Assembly (NCBI GenBank): GCA_015680685.1
Contig: MNCI01030720.1
Location: 123,894-187,893, forward strand
Reading direction: 5' to 3'
DNA: 64,000 bases
Source: Gnetum montanum
Lineage: Eukaryota; Streptophyta; Gnetopsida; Gnetales; Gnetaceae
The position numbers and the translations under genes are program-made. Shown one piece after another: positions 1 to 11,940 of the stretch. The notes beneath the pieces are model-generated. The model worked only from the letters and a program-made list of their open reading frames with translations. It had not been told where the DNA came from and made no database searches. Position 1 is the first letter of the stretch, and the number at the start of each line of letters is the position of its first letter.

Positions 1-2677
1 AAAGCATCCCTACCCTAGTGTAATAGAGTATGTCAACTTAATAAAGAGCTACTTAGTAGATAAGGTTGGATTTGTAGTTTGTGTATGCCAAAAGCAAGTC
101 ATCATTACTTGGAACTTAACTACACTAAGGTATTGGTTAGGCTTCTTGAATCAAGAAATAAAGATTAATAGCTCAAAACTAGACTGAGTAGAGCTATTAG
201 TCGTGGAATAATGGATTGGTTCAAAGAAGAGGGATGTCATCAACATTTACAAGGGGACCAAGAAAGAATTAAATAAGATAGTCTCTTATTTATTAAAAGG
301 CTATTTTATAATAAAATTGGTCAAACATGGAAGCTAGATCTCAAGAGGTTATACGGGCTATATGAGGCTATGTCCCAAGAAAGGAAAGTTGATTGGACAC
401 CAATGATCTATCAAGAAGTAGTTGAAGAAATGGAAAAGCTACCTTAGAAAAATAAGAAGGGAATGAAGAATATGGTGAGAAAAGGATCAATTTTGGATTT
501 TATTACAGGTTAATAAAGACAGTGGCAACTTCATTTGTCAAAGGCAAAGAAAATAATCATTGCTACTAAGGTATACTTCTAGCCCCCACTATGCTAATAC
601 TTGAAAAGTATGATATCTACATGCAAAATTGGTGGCAAGGATCCTTTACCATTGACATCAAAGGCTAAGGAGAAGGTGGCTTCTTTAATATCTAAAAGCA
701 TTGAAGAGCCAAAGAAGAAAATAAGTGGTAATGCAAAAGTAAGAAAGGAGGAAATTTTGGAAAATCTCTAGAACTATTGAAAAGGAAAGAACCTCTAAAT
801 AGATGAAACCTCTTTCAAAAGAGGAAGACATTTCCATAGAAACTCCCAAAATAATGATCTTCCATGAGAAGATACAAGAGAAAATAAGTAAGTATCACTT
901 ATGTTTCTCTTAAGTCTAAAAAGTCTAACATAGTTCTAGTTTTGATGTCAGTGTACCATGATACGATGTCAATACTTTGCTTATATGTTTTAGAGGCTTC
1001 TTGACAAAAGAGAGCTTTAGAATGTGAAGTAAAACAAAACTATGTTCTAGCCTTCCTTCTATCCCTGAAGGCTAGAAGAAAGGTATAAGCAAAGAGAAGT
1101 TAGATTTTCTAACTTACTTTCATTAGAGGAAGATATAGAATTTCTTGATTTAAACTTAAATATGATAGGATAGAAAGAGAAATAATCTCAAGAGAGTGAA
1201 AGGAATGAGCTTCTAAAAATGGGAATCCCTCCTCCACCTTCTACTGATGTCACTCCTCAAGCAAGAAAACTAATTTTGAGTGCTTTTGAGGTTTGCAAAT
1301 GGATCAAGGAAGTGACAAGCTCCAAACACTCCATATCATATGGTAAGTTCTCTTTGATATTATGTCAAAATACTATGTAACTTTGTAAATATTAAAAGTA
1401 ATCTAACTAATTTGTGTCTTTTTTAAAGATGAAAAAGAGAATCTAGGCTTGTGTCAAGGATACGTAATTATTTTTGGAGGGTTTGACTGAGAATATGGAG
1501 AGAAAGTTAAACTTCATGTGTCCAAGAGAAGGTAAATAAGCTTAACATTATTATTAAGAGAAAAAAGCATAATTTTAGTAGTAGAGAATCTAACTTCCTC
1601 TATTTATCATGAAAAAATAAAAGTTAACTTAATTAAGAATTAGGTAACATCCTATAATCCAACAACAAACATCAATGTAGTAGTAGCAAGCATAGCTACA
1701 AACAAAATAACTATGGCTCTCAATTATGCTAAGAAAATGGGAGTATTAACCATCAAGTAAGCTAATACTAAGGTAATACTCATAGATTAATTGGATTAAT
1801 CACACAAGTAAGAAGAGGAGAACAAGAGACAAATAAAAATGTAGTCCAACAAAGTGATGCACCTTAAGGATGAGCTCAAAGGTAGCAACATGGTTAAATA
1901 TAATCCTCCTTCCCATGAATTTTGGAAAGATAATAATAAAGACAAAAAAATCCAAAGAGCTTTGATGGAGTAGAAAAGATTAGCACTTTTTATTAACATG
2001 GTTCATGACCAACATAAGGAATTCTACAACAGCCTGGCAAAATTGAAGCAGAAAGCATCAAACAAATAAGTGGTGATATAAGAGGACATACTACAAGCTA
2101 CTAAAAGAAAATAAAGGCCTCTATGTGAAAAAATAAATAAGACTTGTTTTTATTAAATAAGCCAAGCTAGAAGATTTATTTAAAAATTTTATTAAAAATG
2201 TGGTGATTACCACATCATAGGAGTAACTAAGAGGTCCTCAAAAAAGCCTACAAAAGAAGGGAAAGATAATGATATATCCTTAGAAGAATGGAAGGCCTAT
2301 GAAAAAGAATGGACTAACATTCTATCAAAAATTCCAAGTTCAACATTCAATGCACTCGATATAGCCAACCTAAGCTTGGAGGAGATAGAAGAAAAGATTT
2401 TGGAGATTTATAGAGATAAAAAGTGTAAGTACCAAGATCTTAGAAAGTTGATTTATTTTATCTTATGAAATAGAAAAATGAAACCAACTCCCTATTTTAT
2501 CTTGAGTTTCCAAGTAGATCCTCAAGGGAGCACCCAGGAAACTAGTAGCTAAACCAACTCCTATATAAGTTGAAGAAGAGGAGGAGGAAGAAGTTATTGG
2601 GAATAATAAATAAGACTTGCAAAGCTTTGAAATTTATATGTTAATTTTTTATGAGTCATTTTTGTTTGATGCAAAAG
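1..2677 (+). pseudogene. Decayed spliced antisense gene of Tat-like element C (3' part)
   Basis: No long open frame survives, but the plus strand holds stretches that read as a charged, coiled-coil-rich protein (for example around 190-430, 1,980-2,100 and 2,265-2,410) and a glutamate run near the end (about 2,570-2,605) followed by a stop. A good intron is visible: donor ATATG|GTAAGT at 1,343 and acceptor TTTTTTAAAG at 1,428. Further donor-like sites occur near 886 (GTAAGTATC) and 2,412 (GTAAGTACC). It lies beyond the protease end of minus-strand element C and is therefore antisense to it, the same layout as the antisense gene of element B at 23,820-28,800. The 5' end is outside the window. 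Function unknown. The assignment rests on position, exon style and composition, not on an alignment. Confidence 0.5.
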
Positions 2678-2682
2678 ACATT

Positions 2683-3490
2683 TGATGAGTGGCGAGGTAC
2701 CCCTACACTCAACCATACGAATACGATCGTTTCACGCACAATCCAGTCAAACTCCAAGGACTAAGTGCTTATGCGCCTTAATGGAACACTCAGGGTTAAT
2801 CAATCGTTGTCTTCTCAAAATTACTTGTATTGTCATAGTTGTATGGTTAAGTAAGATTTAGGTATATGATTTTTATAGCTTTTATATTTTTTATGTCTTC
2901 TACTAATAAAGGAGAGGAAGAGAGAACTAAGTGGCTAACTTACATTAACTATTCATTAACTAGTTTCTAAATGTTCCTAACACCAGTATCCATTCCCACT
3001 TGTCGTACACATCCTAAACCAGTGCAACACTACTGGGATTACCAAACGCTAATCGTTACTAGGTTACAAAGCACTACACACATGCTTGAAGTGGTTGTAC
3101 TAAGTGTATTTAACTAAGGGGGTTGAAGGTTGAGAGAGATATTAATTAACTAGGAAAGCATTAAATAATAATTAATTACTAATTAGCTTAATCTATATGC
3201 TACAAGGTTTATCATAAAGTTCATCTTTATTGTCATACACAAAATTGTGCTCTGGTACAAATTGCTTGAATAAATATCCGTTCACTCTATGACTCCTACT
3301 ACGAGCACACAAAAATAACTTTAACTCTGGAATAACAAAATTGCAAGAGTTTGGCTAAAATTCTAAGTCTAACTTCCTTGGAACAAAGGGTGTCACCTCT
3401 TATTTATAGAAGATGAGGCAAGACGCGATATCACATATGCGATATCGCGTGGCGGATGTGATATCATGTATGCGATATCATAGCTCATCA
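2683..3490 (-). repeat. 3' LTR of the Athila-like element
   Basis: This 808-bp repeat matches 8,887-9,675 along its length, with scattered substitutions. The ends are TGATGAG and CTCATCA. On the minus strand a TATAAATA box lies at about 3,400-3,410, with short GATATCGC-type repeats upstream of it at about 3,425-3,482. Confidence 0.93.
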
Positions 3491-3693
3491 TACCCCCATG
3501 ACTGAATGAAAACTCATCCTCAAGTTTCTCACAAAATATTTGGAAGGTATGGGATTATTGACTTGAATGAAAACTAATGGTAAATGGGGTGACATGTGAA
3601 TGGATCAACATTACAATACATGACAACATTAGTGTTCATGACCACAAACATGAACACTATACATAATTGACATCCAACCTTATTTGGTAGCTA

Positions 3694-3738
<45 letters not shown>

Positions 3739-5398
3739 AGAAGACATGTTGCTACTGATGCCAAGACTATGCCTTCCGTTGTTCATCCATAACCATGCCA
3801 TCAATCTTATTCCTTGCACAACTGTTCTAGCACCAGTCCATCCTAAGTGTTTCCTCCAAGTCCAATCCATTGCTATATGATTGCCATCTACACACACAAC
3901 ATAGTCACATATCAGCAAGGATAACTAAATTAGAATACAGTTGATACCTTGCCTCGGTGTAAGGTCCATTAGCTGAGTTGTGATATGGCTAATACGAATT
4001 CTAGAGATATAATATTGGTGACTATCCAAGGTGTACGAGTTAGGAAAAATTGAAAAAATTGGACCAAGTCCCCCATGACTAAAAGCAATCCTTCGATAGC
4101 GATAGAATGGAAAAAGATAAGGAATAAGAAAGATGGAGAAAAAGAAACAAAGGCAAAGTCGATAAAATGGATGTCAAAGATGGGAATGAACAAAACAAAT
4201 GTTGATTGCTGAAATGTTTAAGGGAAAGAAGTTAATTGATGTACCAAATAGGAATGCTAGTGGGTCCTCCCCAAAGCAGGCTCATGCCCTTTATGCCCTA
4301 ACAAACCCACATTCAAAGAGTCCGTAGGCTCTAGAAATGTCATTTGGAAGCAAGAGTTAAAGACTTAACCCCAAGAATGCACCAAAGAGAAAACAATGCA
4401 TCAACCAAAATATAGACTATTGATACAACCAGTAATGAGGTGGAAAATGGAGAAAGAATGATGGGGAGAAGAGAATGGAATGGAGTCCCAAGAACAAGGT
4501 GGTGTATAGCCCCTTGTGTATTTATGGTTAATGTGACTGAGTAGATCTCATTTCAAATCCAGCCTCAAACAATCCACATCCAGTGACTTCACATTAATAC
4601 ACTTGGCCAATCCATCCACTTGAAGTAACAAGAATGATTTTGCTAAAGAGTCACCACCATTCTGAGGAAACGAGAAAGGGAAAAGTAGGAAGTGAGAAAG
4701 GGCCTTAGTTAGAGGGAACGTGTTTGTTTAGTTCCATAACTAGTGTTTGTAGCCCATATGATCATTTTTTCTAAGGGATGTGCTTTGAATTCTCACTACT
4801 TTTTTTTTTTTTTGCATGAGAATCACAACATGCAAAGACTTATTTTTATTAGCTCAGCTTCTCGATAATGGAGTAATGTCGGAATTGTAAGGAAAACTCA
4901 AGAAGGAAACATCCAAGCACCCAAGAGAATAGCCAGCACAAATGCATCAAATCCCCTTGAAGTCACACCCTTTTCAGTCCTTGAGTCCTTCTTTAGTTTG
5001 AGAAATGCCCAATCACCAATTTGTTAATAGCTTTATTATTAAAGAAAGGGATTGTATAGTTCCAAGCCAAGAGAGACCATAGAAATTCATGAATGCATGG
5101 ATGACATGGACTCATTACCTGTTATATCAAAAGAACCATACCTTAGTATCAACATTATAACTCAAAGGTAAAAACCAAACATTAACAATCAATAAAATAC
5201 AGTTCATACCACCATCAAGAGCACTTATTAGGTGACGAATCTAACAAAACAAAAATAACAAAAAAAGACAAAAACGAACAAAACAAACAGTTACACAAAG
5301 AAATGAAAAAGTATAAATGATGTTGCAAAACAAAAACAAGAAAAGTTAAAAAAATTTCTAAGATAAAAACTTAAAAAAGAATTAAGGGCCTCAAATGG
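3491..5398 (-). other. Decayed region between integrase and 3' LTR of the Athila-like element
   Basis: On the minus strand a purine tract with GGGGG (about 3,491-3,500) abuts the 3' LTR and fits a polypurine tract. Athila-lineage elements often carry an env-like gene here, but no supported open frame remains. A GA microsatellite (3,692-3,737) and a T run (about 4,800-4,813) are the only other clear structures. Confidence 0.6.
3692..3737. repeat. (GA)n microsatellite
   Basis: About 46 bp of nearly pure GA repeat. It produces a spurious Ser-Leu repeat open frame on the minus strand. Confidence 0.97.
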
Positions 5399-6480
5399 TT
5401 AGCAAAGGTAGCCATCTCCCCCATGATTGAGTTGGAAGGAGGAGATCCAAAATAGTGAGCAGGGTTGTCCCTTCTCAGAGGTATTATGTGCACTGACCAT
5501 TTTAAATTCATGGAAAGGTTTGGTTTGTTGCACATTGACTAACAATCTCTTATCAGGGCTCTTAGGTTTGTATATGGTCATGGCCCTTAAAGGAAAGGTT
5601 TTATGAATAATGTAAGGTCCTTCCCACAGTGTTTGAAATTTTGTGTGTTGTGGCACATGTGTAGGGTTCCAGTAGAGAACCTTCTCCTGATTGATACTTA
5701 ACCTTTCTAATCTTCAAGTTATGACATTACTTATTATATGCCTTGTGCAACTCATTTGATGATAAGGCAGCTAATCAATTTTCTTCTAGCACGTTTAAAG
5801 TTGCCAACCTTTATTTTTGTGTTAGATCAAGATCAAGGTGGAGGTCATAAGCCATTGATAGTGTACAAAGCTCGATTTGAATCGAAAGCATTGGAAGCTT
5901 TCTGTACACTAACTCATAGGGAGAGTAGCCTATAGGGAGTTTCTAGGTGGAGTGGTATGCCCAAAGAGCATCATTTAGTTTAGTGCTGCAATCTCGCCTA
6001 TATTTGCTAATTGTCCTAGTCAACATTTTAGTGATCTCCCTGTTGGTGACCTCAGCTTGTCCATTAGCTTGGGGGTGACCAGGTGTAGTCAATTTATGTT
6101 CAACCCCTAAGTGTTGCATTAACTTTCGAAAAGTTGCACCTGTGAAGTGTGTTCCATTATCTAAGATAAGTGCACGTGGCACACCAAACCTATTTACGAT
6201 TTTTTGTTACACAAATCGTGCAGCCGTAGATGATGTGCAGTCTATAACAGTAGCTACGTTAGCCCATTTCGTTAGATAGTCTATGTCAACTACAATGTAA
6301 GCTTTTCCATTGTACATTAGTATAATGGGCCCCATAAAGTCTATTCCCCAAATGTTGAAGGGTTCTAACAGTTGAATCCATTGTTGTGGATCCTCCATTT
6401 TAGCAATTATTCCCCCATCACGTTAACAGTGCTCAAAAGATCAAACAAATTGATGGGCATCCTGAAATAATGTTGGCCAG
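5399..6480 (-). pseudogene. Integrase of the Athila-like element (broken)
   Basis: Minus-strand fragments give, in order, the integrase core around a WGIDFMGP block (about 6,340-6,360), the second catalytic aspartate in LILDNGTHF (about 6,150-6,180), and the glutamate block HPQANGQAEVTNR (about 6,050-6,090). The C-terminal part (5,399-5,656) holds the WEGPY motif typical of Ty3/gypsy integrase ends. The D, D and E residues can be read, but stops and frame changes separate the pieces. The enzyme would have inserted the element's cDNA into host DNA. It lies downstream of RT and RNase H, as usual for Ty3/gypsy. Confidence 0.88.
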
Positions 6481-7860
6481 TAATATCCTACAAGAAAGAT
6501 CTTAATATCCTACAAGGACCCTCATGAGCATCTTGGAGAATTCTCAATTGGTCTACCTTGGGTACGCACTATTGAACCAAGCCATTAGGATACACTTTGT
6601 AAAGTTGTCCATTGATCTCCATGAAGTACTTGGCTCTATGAAGAAATTTTTGTTTCTTCCTAAAGTCCAACTCCTGTGGTGTTTGTTGACTAAGGAGATA
6701 GGTGAGAATGCTACTATACCAGTTCGTCTCTGTGGGTTGGTTATTCACTACACCGGCAAAGAAAGCTTCATCAAGAAAATGATCAGACATTACATATTCA
6801 TCCTCTTTGCTATCCCAGCATAACTGAGATAAATGATCTGCAACTACATTCTCGGTGCCTTTTCAATCGATCATCATTAGATCGAACTCCTATAGGATTA
6901 CCAGCCATCATATAATATGAGGGCTAACCGTTGGCTTGTTCATGAGGAACTAGATTGCACTATGATCCATGTGAATGAACACTTTGTAACCTAACACATA
7001 GTGCCTACACTTATCTAGTGTAAACACTACAGCCATTAATTCTTTCTCTGTAGTTGTGTAGTTAAGTTGTGCACCGGCGATACTTCTACTTGCATAGTGA
7101 ATATAGTAGGGGCTTTTTTGGTCATCTAACTATGTAAGTACAACTCCTAAATCATAATTTGACATGTCAGTCATTATGTGGAATGGTCTGGACCAGTCAG
7201 GAGCTTGCAGAATGGGAGTTTCTACAAGCTTTTGCTTCAGATTTTGGAATGCTCATTCACATTTCCCGATCCACTCAAAAGGTACATCCTTCTTTGTTAG
7301 CTCTACCAACAATTTGGCAATCTTGGATAAGTTCTCAATGAATCTCCTATAGAAGCTAGTGTGTCCAAGGAATGACCGAATGTCTTTGATAGTTTCCGAT
7401 TGACGAGTGATTCCTTGGATTACCCTAATTTTATCTGGGTCTACCTCTATTTCTGCATGTGAAACCTTATGCCCAAGTACTATGCCTTCTTGGACCATTA
7501 AATGGCTTTTCGGCTAGTTGAGCCTTAAATTGGATTCTACACATCTTTCAGTATTTGCTCTAATTAGTCCAAGGCTTGATTAAAACTTGTTTCATAGGTG
7601 CAGAAGTTATCCATAAAGACTTCCACTCCATTCCCTATCTGCTATTGGAATATGCTTAGAAATAGGCTTTGAAATGTGGCAGAAGCATTACACAAGCCAA
7701 ACAGCATTTTTTTATATGCAAACATTTCCCAAGGACTAGTGAACATTGTCTTAGCTTGGTCTAACCTCTTAATCCTACTATCCTTTTAATGCCTTGTTGG
7801 AACTCTTATAACCTCCGTTATATCTAGCATGCTTCTAGTTGCGAGTAGGGGTTCTTCATG
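6481..7860 (-). pseudogene. Reverse transcriptase and RNase H of the Athila-like element (broken)
   Basis: Minus-strand reading gives RT blocks at about 7,630-7,760 (a TMFTSPWEMFAYKKMLFGLC stretch) and the catalytic block at about 7,600, which reads FMDN instead of FMDD, so one catalytic aspartate is lost. The RT thumb/connection (7,253-7,498, with VDPDKIRVIQ and RSFLGH) follows, then RNase H remnants and an NVVADHLSQL block near 6,830-6,850, then the linker and integrase zinc-domain region (6,569-6,790). Several in-frame stops and frame changes are present. The product would have copied element RNA into DNA. Confidence 0.88.
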
Positions 7861-8741
7861 ATCATCTCGTTCATAACGTCTATGGTATCTACACAGTTCC
7901 CTACTCTCCCTTCTTCTATGCCTTGATTCCTTAGAGTGCCCTTGTCCTCATTCTCGACTATCTCATCAATATCTTTCACTTTATTTTTCCTTATCCTCAC
8001 GATTGGTTTTCCTATGACTGCATCTGGAAACTAAAGGAGAGGGTGAAGGTGACGATGAAGGTGAAGAAGAAGGAGAACCATTACCATACTAGTGTTTTCT
8101 ACCTTCTCTTTGGTGGTCTCAGCCTCAATCGTGATCACAATCAGAACATCCGTCCTTATCATGTGTTTATGTTCCCTCGTTGAACACTTTGTGTTTGTGG
8201 GTATCAGAACTAGGGTTGTGAATAGTGGAGTGAAGGTTCTAATACACCACCTCCTGACCACTCTTAGGAGGAGGAACATCGTTGTGTGGGGAACCTATTA
8301 AGGCAGGTTCACCATCCTCAATTTCGCTCAAAACGTGTGGAGCATCATGGGGCCATTTACCCTTCAAGGACGTATGGTATCTCTCCTATCGCAAGTCCCT
8401 TTGACATTGCACTTACGTGGGATGATAGTACCTTGTGTCATGATTGCATGCAACGTACTCTATGTATAAAAGCGGCATGCCTATTCGTGTAAGAGCACGA
8501 AGGAGCATGTTGAGGACTGATCAATCTGGAGGCAACACTATGTTACCCTCCATCTGGAGGCAACACTATGTTCATCTTGGTGGAGAATAAAGGAGAAATC
8601 GGGTACATACTCATCAAGATGAGTATATACCATACAAAACTGTTGAGGAACTAGTGGATTCTAGTTATGTGTATTATGTCGTCGACTGCCTCTTATGTTA
8701 GTCCTAGGTGGTGAAGTGCTCTTATGCGAAGAAGAAGACAT
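7861..8741 (-). pseudogene. gag (and protease) region of the Athila-like element, degraded
   Basis: The first plausible start codon after the primer site on the minus strand is the ATG at 8,741, followed by MSSSSHKSTSPPR and an early TAG. Open pieces continue in shifting frames toward RT, with acidic, Ser-rich and His/Asp-rich stretches (8,031-8,279). I could not recognise an intact capsid block. The assignment is by position between primer site and RT. Confidence 0.5.
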
Positions 8742-8868
8742 CTTATCTTGTTCGGTGTGTAATGTACCATTGTCTTGTCTCTCTTTGATTAACCCTAAGG
8801 GTTCATTCTAATGTTCCAACGATATGAATGATTTCCTATGTCCTACGCAGCGCACAAACAACTAAGTT

Positions 8869-8885
8869 CCTTGGCAACAGCACCA
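8869..8885 (-). promoter_or_regulatory. Primer binding site of the Athila-like element
   Basis: Immediately inside the 5' LTR the minus strand reads TGGTGCTGTTGCCAAGG, close to the TGGCGCCGTTGCCGGGG form used by Athila and related elements (tRNA-Asp type primer). The changes are mostly C-to-T or G-to-A. Confidence 0.8.
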
Positions 8886-8886
8886 A

Positions 8887-9675
8887 TGATGAGTGGCGAG
8901 GTACCCCTACACTTAACCATATGAATACGATCATTTCACACAATATCCGTCAAACTCCAAGGACCAAGTGCTTATGCGCCTTAATGGAACACTCAAGGTT
9001 AATCAATTGTTGTCTTCCCAAACTTACTTGTATTGTCACGGTTGTATGGTTAAGTAAGCTTGAGGTATATGATTTTTATAGCTTTTGTATTTTTTTATGT
9101 TTTCTGCTAATAAAAGAGAGGGAGAGAGAACAAAGTGGCTAGCTTACATTAACTATTCATTAACTAGTTTATAAATGTTCTTAACACTAGTATCCGTTCC
9201 CACTTTCTGTACACATCCTGAACCAGTGCAATGCTACTGGGATTACCAAACGCTAATCGTTACTAGGTTACCAAGTGCTACACGCATGCTCGAAGCAGCC
9301 GTACTGAGTGTATTTAATTAAGGGGGTTGAAGGTTGAGAGAGATATTAATTAACTAAGAAAGCATTAAATAATAATTAATTACTAATTAGCTTAAGCTGT
9401 ATGTTGCAAGGTTTATCATAAAGTTCGTCTTTATTGCCGTACACAAAATTGTGCTCAGGTACAAATTGCTTGAATAAAGATCTGTTCACTCTATGACTCC
9501 TACTGCGAGCACATAGAAATAATTCTAACCCTGGAATAACAAAACTGCAAGATTTTAGCTAAGAGTCTAAGCCTAACTACCTTGGAACAAAGGGTGCTGC
9601 CTCTTATTTATAGAAGATGAGGCAGGATGCGATATCGCGTATGCGATATCGTGTACGCGATATCGTGGCTCATCA
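8887..9675 (-). repeat. 5' LTR of the Athila-like element
   Basis: This 789-bp copy pairs with 2,683-3,490. It has the same TGATGAG and CTCATCA ends and a minus-strand TATAAATAAGAGG promoter block at about 9,600-9,613. Transcription would start in this LTR and run leftwards. Confidence 0.93.
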
Positions 9676-9680
9676 ACATT

Positions 9681-10559
9681 CTTTGTAAAATTTCAAAAAT
9701 GACCTTTCAATAAATAACATGCAACATCAAATGACATGCACTAAGTGTAAAAAAGTTTTGAGATAATAAAGTTTTTATTTTTTTACATAATTTCTAATTC
9801 ACTATCACTATGTTATGATAGCTATAAAAATGACATGATGTATTAACATTAAGTAATCACTTATTACTTACCATTACCTACTAACAATAAGCAATAGATA
9901 GAAAAAATGAAATGATAAAATTTCAACTAGAAGTTTCAATGTCATATGAATAGGTGCTAGTAGATCTCCACTACTTAGAAAAAGCATCAAACAAAAGATC
10001 AAGTACTTGACACAGAAAGTAAGTGTAAATGACATTCATAAATAACGTGCAATGTCAAATGATATGATGTTCATTAGTCATGATAATATTGTAGGATCTT
10101 CACTTTCTAGCAACCAACATTATGTGTCATGACAATTATGAAAACAATGTGATGTATCAATGTTATATAACTATTCACCATCTTTCATTTTCTAATTATA
10201 GTAAATAATGAGAATAAAAGGACAAAAAAGTATCTAACAAGTACTAGTAGATGTCCACCACCTAGGAAAAGTGGCAAATAAACTAACAAGATGCTTCAAA
10301 GCTTATGCATGTAACATCATTGTATTGGTAATGAAATTTCAAGCAATTGTATGAGAAGGATAAAGGGAAACCTTTTCCTTAGTATAGGATATGTCAAGTT
10401 CTCCAAAGGCTAAGTCAATAAACCTGACATCACATATATACTCATTATTTAGGTCTATCAAGTCTTTAGTATCGATAGAATTCTTAGAAGAACAAGTAAT
10501 TGCAAATTTACCTATAGGTTCAATCTTAATATCAACTAGTTCACCACTAAGATAATAAG
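9681..10559 (-). other. Element C, region past the protease
   Basis: AT-rich sequence with no supported open frame. Two similar stretches mention AACATGCAAC/GTGCAATGTCAAATGACATG-type words (about 9,715-9,740 and 10,045-10,065), suggesting local duplication. It is the left continuation of element C on the right side of the Athila-like insertion. Confidence 0.4.
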
Positions 10560-10960
10560 GTTATGCTTCATAATCTAGGTAAGAGACACTTGTGATCTAC
10601 GTATTAACTCAAATGATTATCTCATGGTTTTGGAAAAGAAAGTAAACCTCCTAATGTATAGGGGATGACATTGCACGATGTTGAGCTACCTGAGGACATT
10701 AGAGTATTCTATTTACACTAGCATATTTACATATGACCATAAAATGGGCTTCAAATTATACAAAGTCACCTACCATGAATAGCATGAATAGCAATCTAAT
10801 GGAACTTAGAACTTCTACTTGTGTATCATTAAAGGAAATGAGATTAATTCAAGTTTCATTGAATGCTACCTAATCATGGAAACTAAGATGCTTGATAACT
10901 CATGTAATCATGTTAGATCTAGCACCATCATCAACATGTATTGGTCAAATCGAAGCGTCA
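10560..10960 (-). pseudogene. Retroviral-type aspartic protease of Tat-like element C
   Basis: Read on the minus strand, about 10,960-10,900 gives IHVDDGARSNMI. This is the active-site block of a retrotransposon aspartic protease and is very close to the blocks of element B (VHVDDGAAKNVI at about 22,669-22,705) and element A (VHVNDRAITNVV at about 36,950-36,985). The rest is interrupted by stops. Its gag lies on the far side of the element A insertion, at 43,405-45,600. The distance from the gag zinc-knuckle remnant to this protease, with the insertion removed, is about 1 kb, as in element B. Confidence 0.75.
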
Positions 10961-11935
10961 AGTGATACTTGAGAGTGATGTAAAGTGGTTGCTGACAAAT
11001 ATCCCTTATCTTAAAATTAGTCTTAATGTTCTCATCATGGAAGTCCAAACTATCTAATCCAGAATGAGGGGACTTAAAGAAAGAATGATATTACCTCTAT
11101 TTGAGCTGCAATGTTACTTGGGACCACAATTCTCTTGAAAACATCATATAAAATAGTTCAATGCTCTTTATAAGTTACTATGAGATCGTACAAGGATAAT
11201 TTAGTATCTTCCAAATAGACAATAGTGCTCACTTGTTATAGGATCTTATTATCTATTAACTAAGATGATCACAAAGTAGGTGTCACTATGACTAGTTGTA
11301 TAGGATTAGATAAAGGTGGAGGCTACTTGAAGAAACAAGTTCCTAATGCTGCTAAAAAAAGCCTTCTTTAATGTTTTCAAAGATTGTTTATGTACATTAA
11401 TAACTTTCTCCTTATGTTTGCTTATCTACAACTCATTGGTTTGTTGGCTACATGTAAGGGCTTTTACTTAAGACGATGAAAAGGGATGATTAGATATTTA
11501 AGATATAACAACTAAAGGGGTATTTTGGGATTCAACATGGTATGAAACAAAAAGAAAGTAGGAAGGATGAATAGGTTGGGTAATGAGAGTAGAATTATGG
11601 AGACGGATTACCGTATGAAACATAGCTTGGTTTTGGTAGTTGGAATGGTGCAAATGCAGTAAGGAGATGAAAAAGGGTAATTGGATTTTAATGAAGTGGT
11701 GGTGTAGTCAAACCAACAAATGACATAAGTCTTTTGAGGTTGGGATGGAAACTATTGATGATGCTTATAGTCAAACCAGTGAATGACATAAGACTCATTC
11801 AATTATAACTTACATGCTTTATATTCTATCTTAAAAGCTAATATAGTATTTCTAACTCCCAAGGGATCTTGAAATACCTCCAACTGCTAATTGTCTGGGT
11901 GCCTAGTAGATGGCTCACTTTTCACTACTATCTTA
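10961..11935 (-). pseudogene. Element C gag-protease linker, degraded
   Basis: The minus strand continues from the protease toward gag with many stops. Short Pro/Ser/Tyr-rich pieces can be read, as expected for the variable linker after the zinc-knuckle region in these elements. It ends at the target duplication CATGT (11,936-11,940) of element A. Confidence 0.45.
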
Positions 11936-11940
11936 CATGT

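Larger units (their letters stand above)
2683..9675 (-). mobile_element. Athila-like Ty3/gypsy LTR retrotransposon, complete but decayed
   Basis: Two LTRs of about 800 bp bound the element, each starting TGATGAG and ending CTCATCA. The 5-bp target duplication ACATT is at 2,678-2,682 and 9,676-9,680. Transcription runs right to left: gag, then RT, RNase H and integrase, on the minus strand. The RT catalytic block reads FMDN where Athila-lineage elements usually have FMDD, and the primer site resembles the tRNA-Asp type common in that lineage. It sits inside element C. Many stops and frameshifts make it inactive. Confidence 0.93.

Noticed and set aside
3691-3918. Minus-strand open frame with a Ser-Leu run
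   Set aside because: Produced by the GA microsatellite.
3969-4193. Hydrophobic minus-strand open frame as a possible env-like protein of the Athila-like element
   Set aside because: Only 74 codons, with no signal, transmembrane or coiled-coil order that supports env; position alone is not enough.
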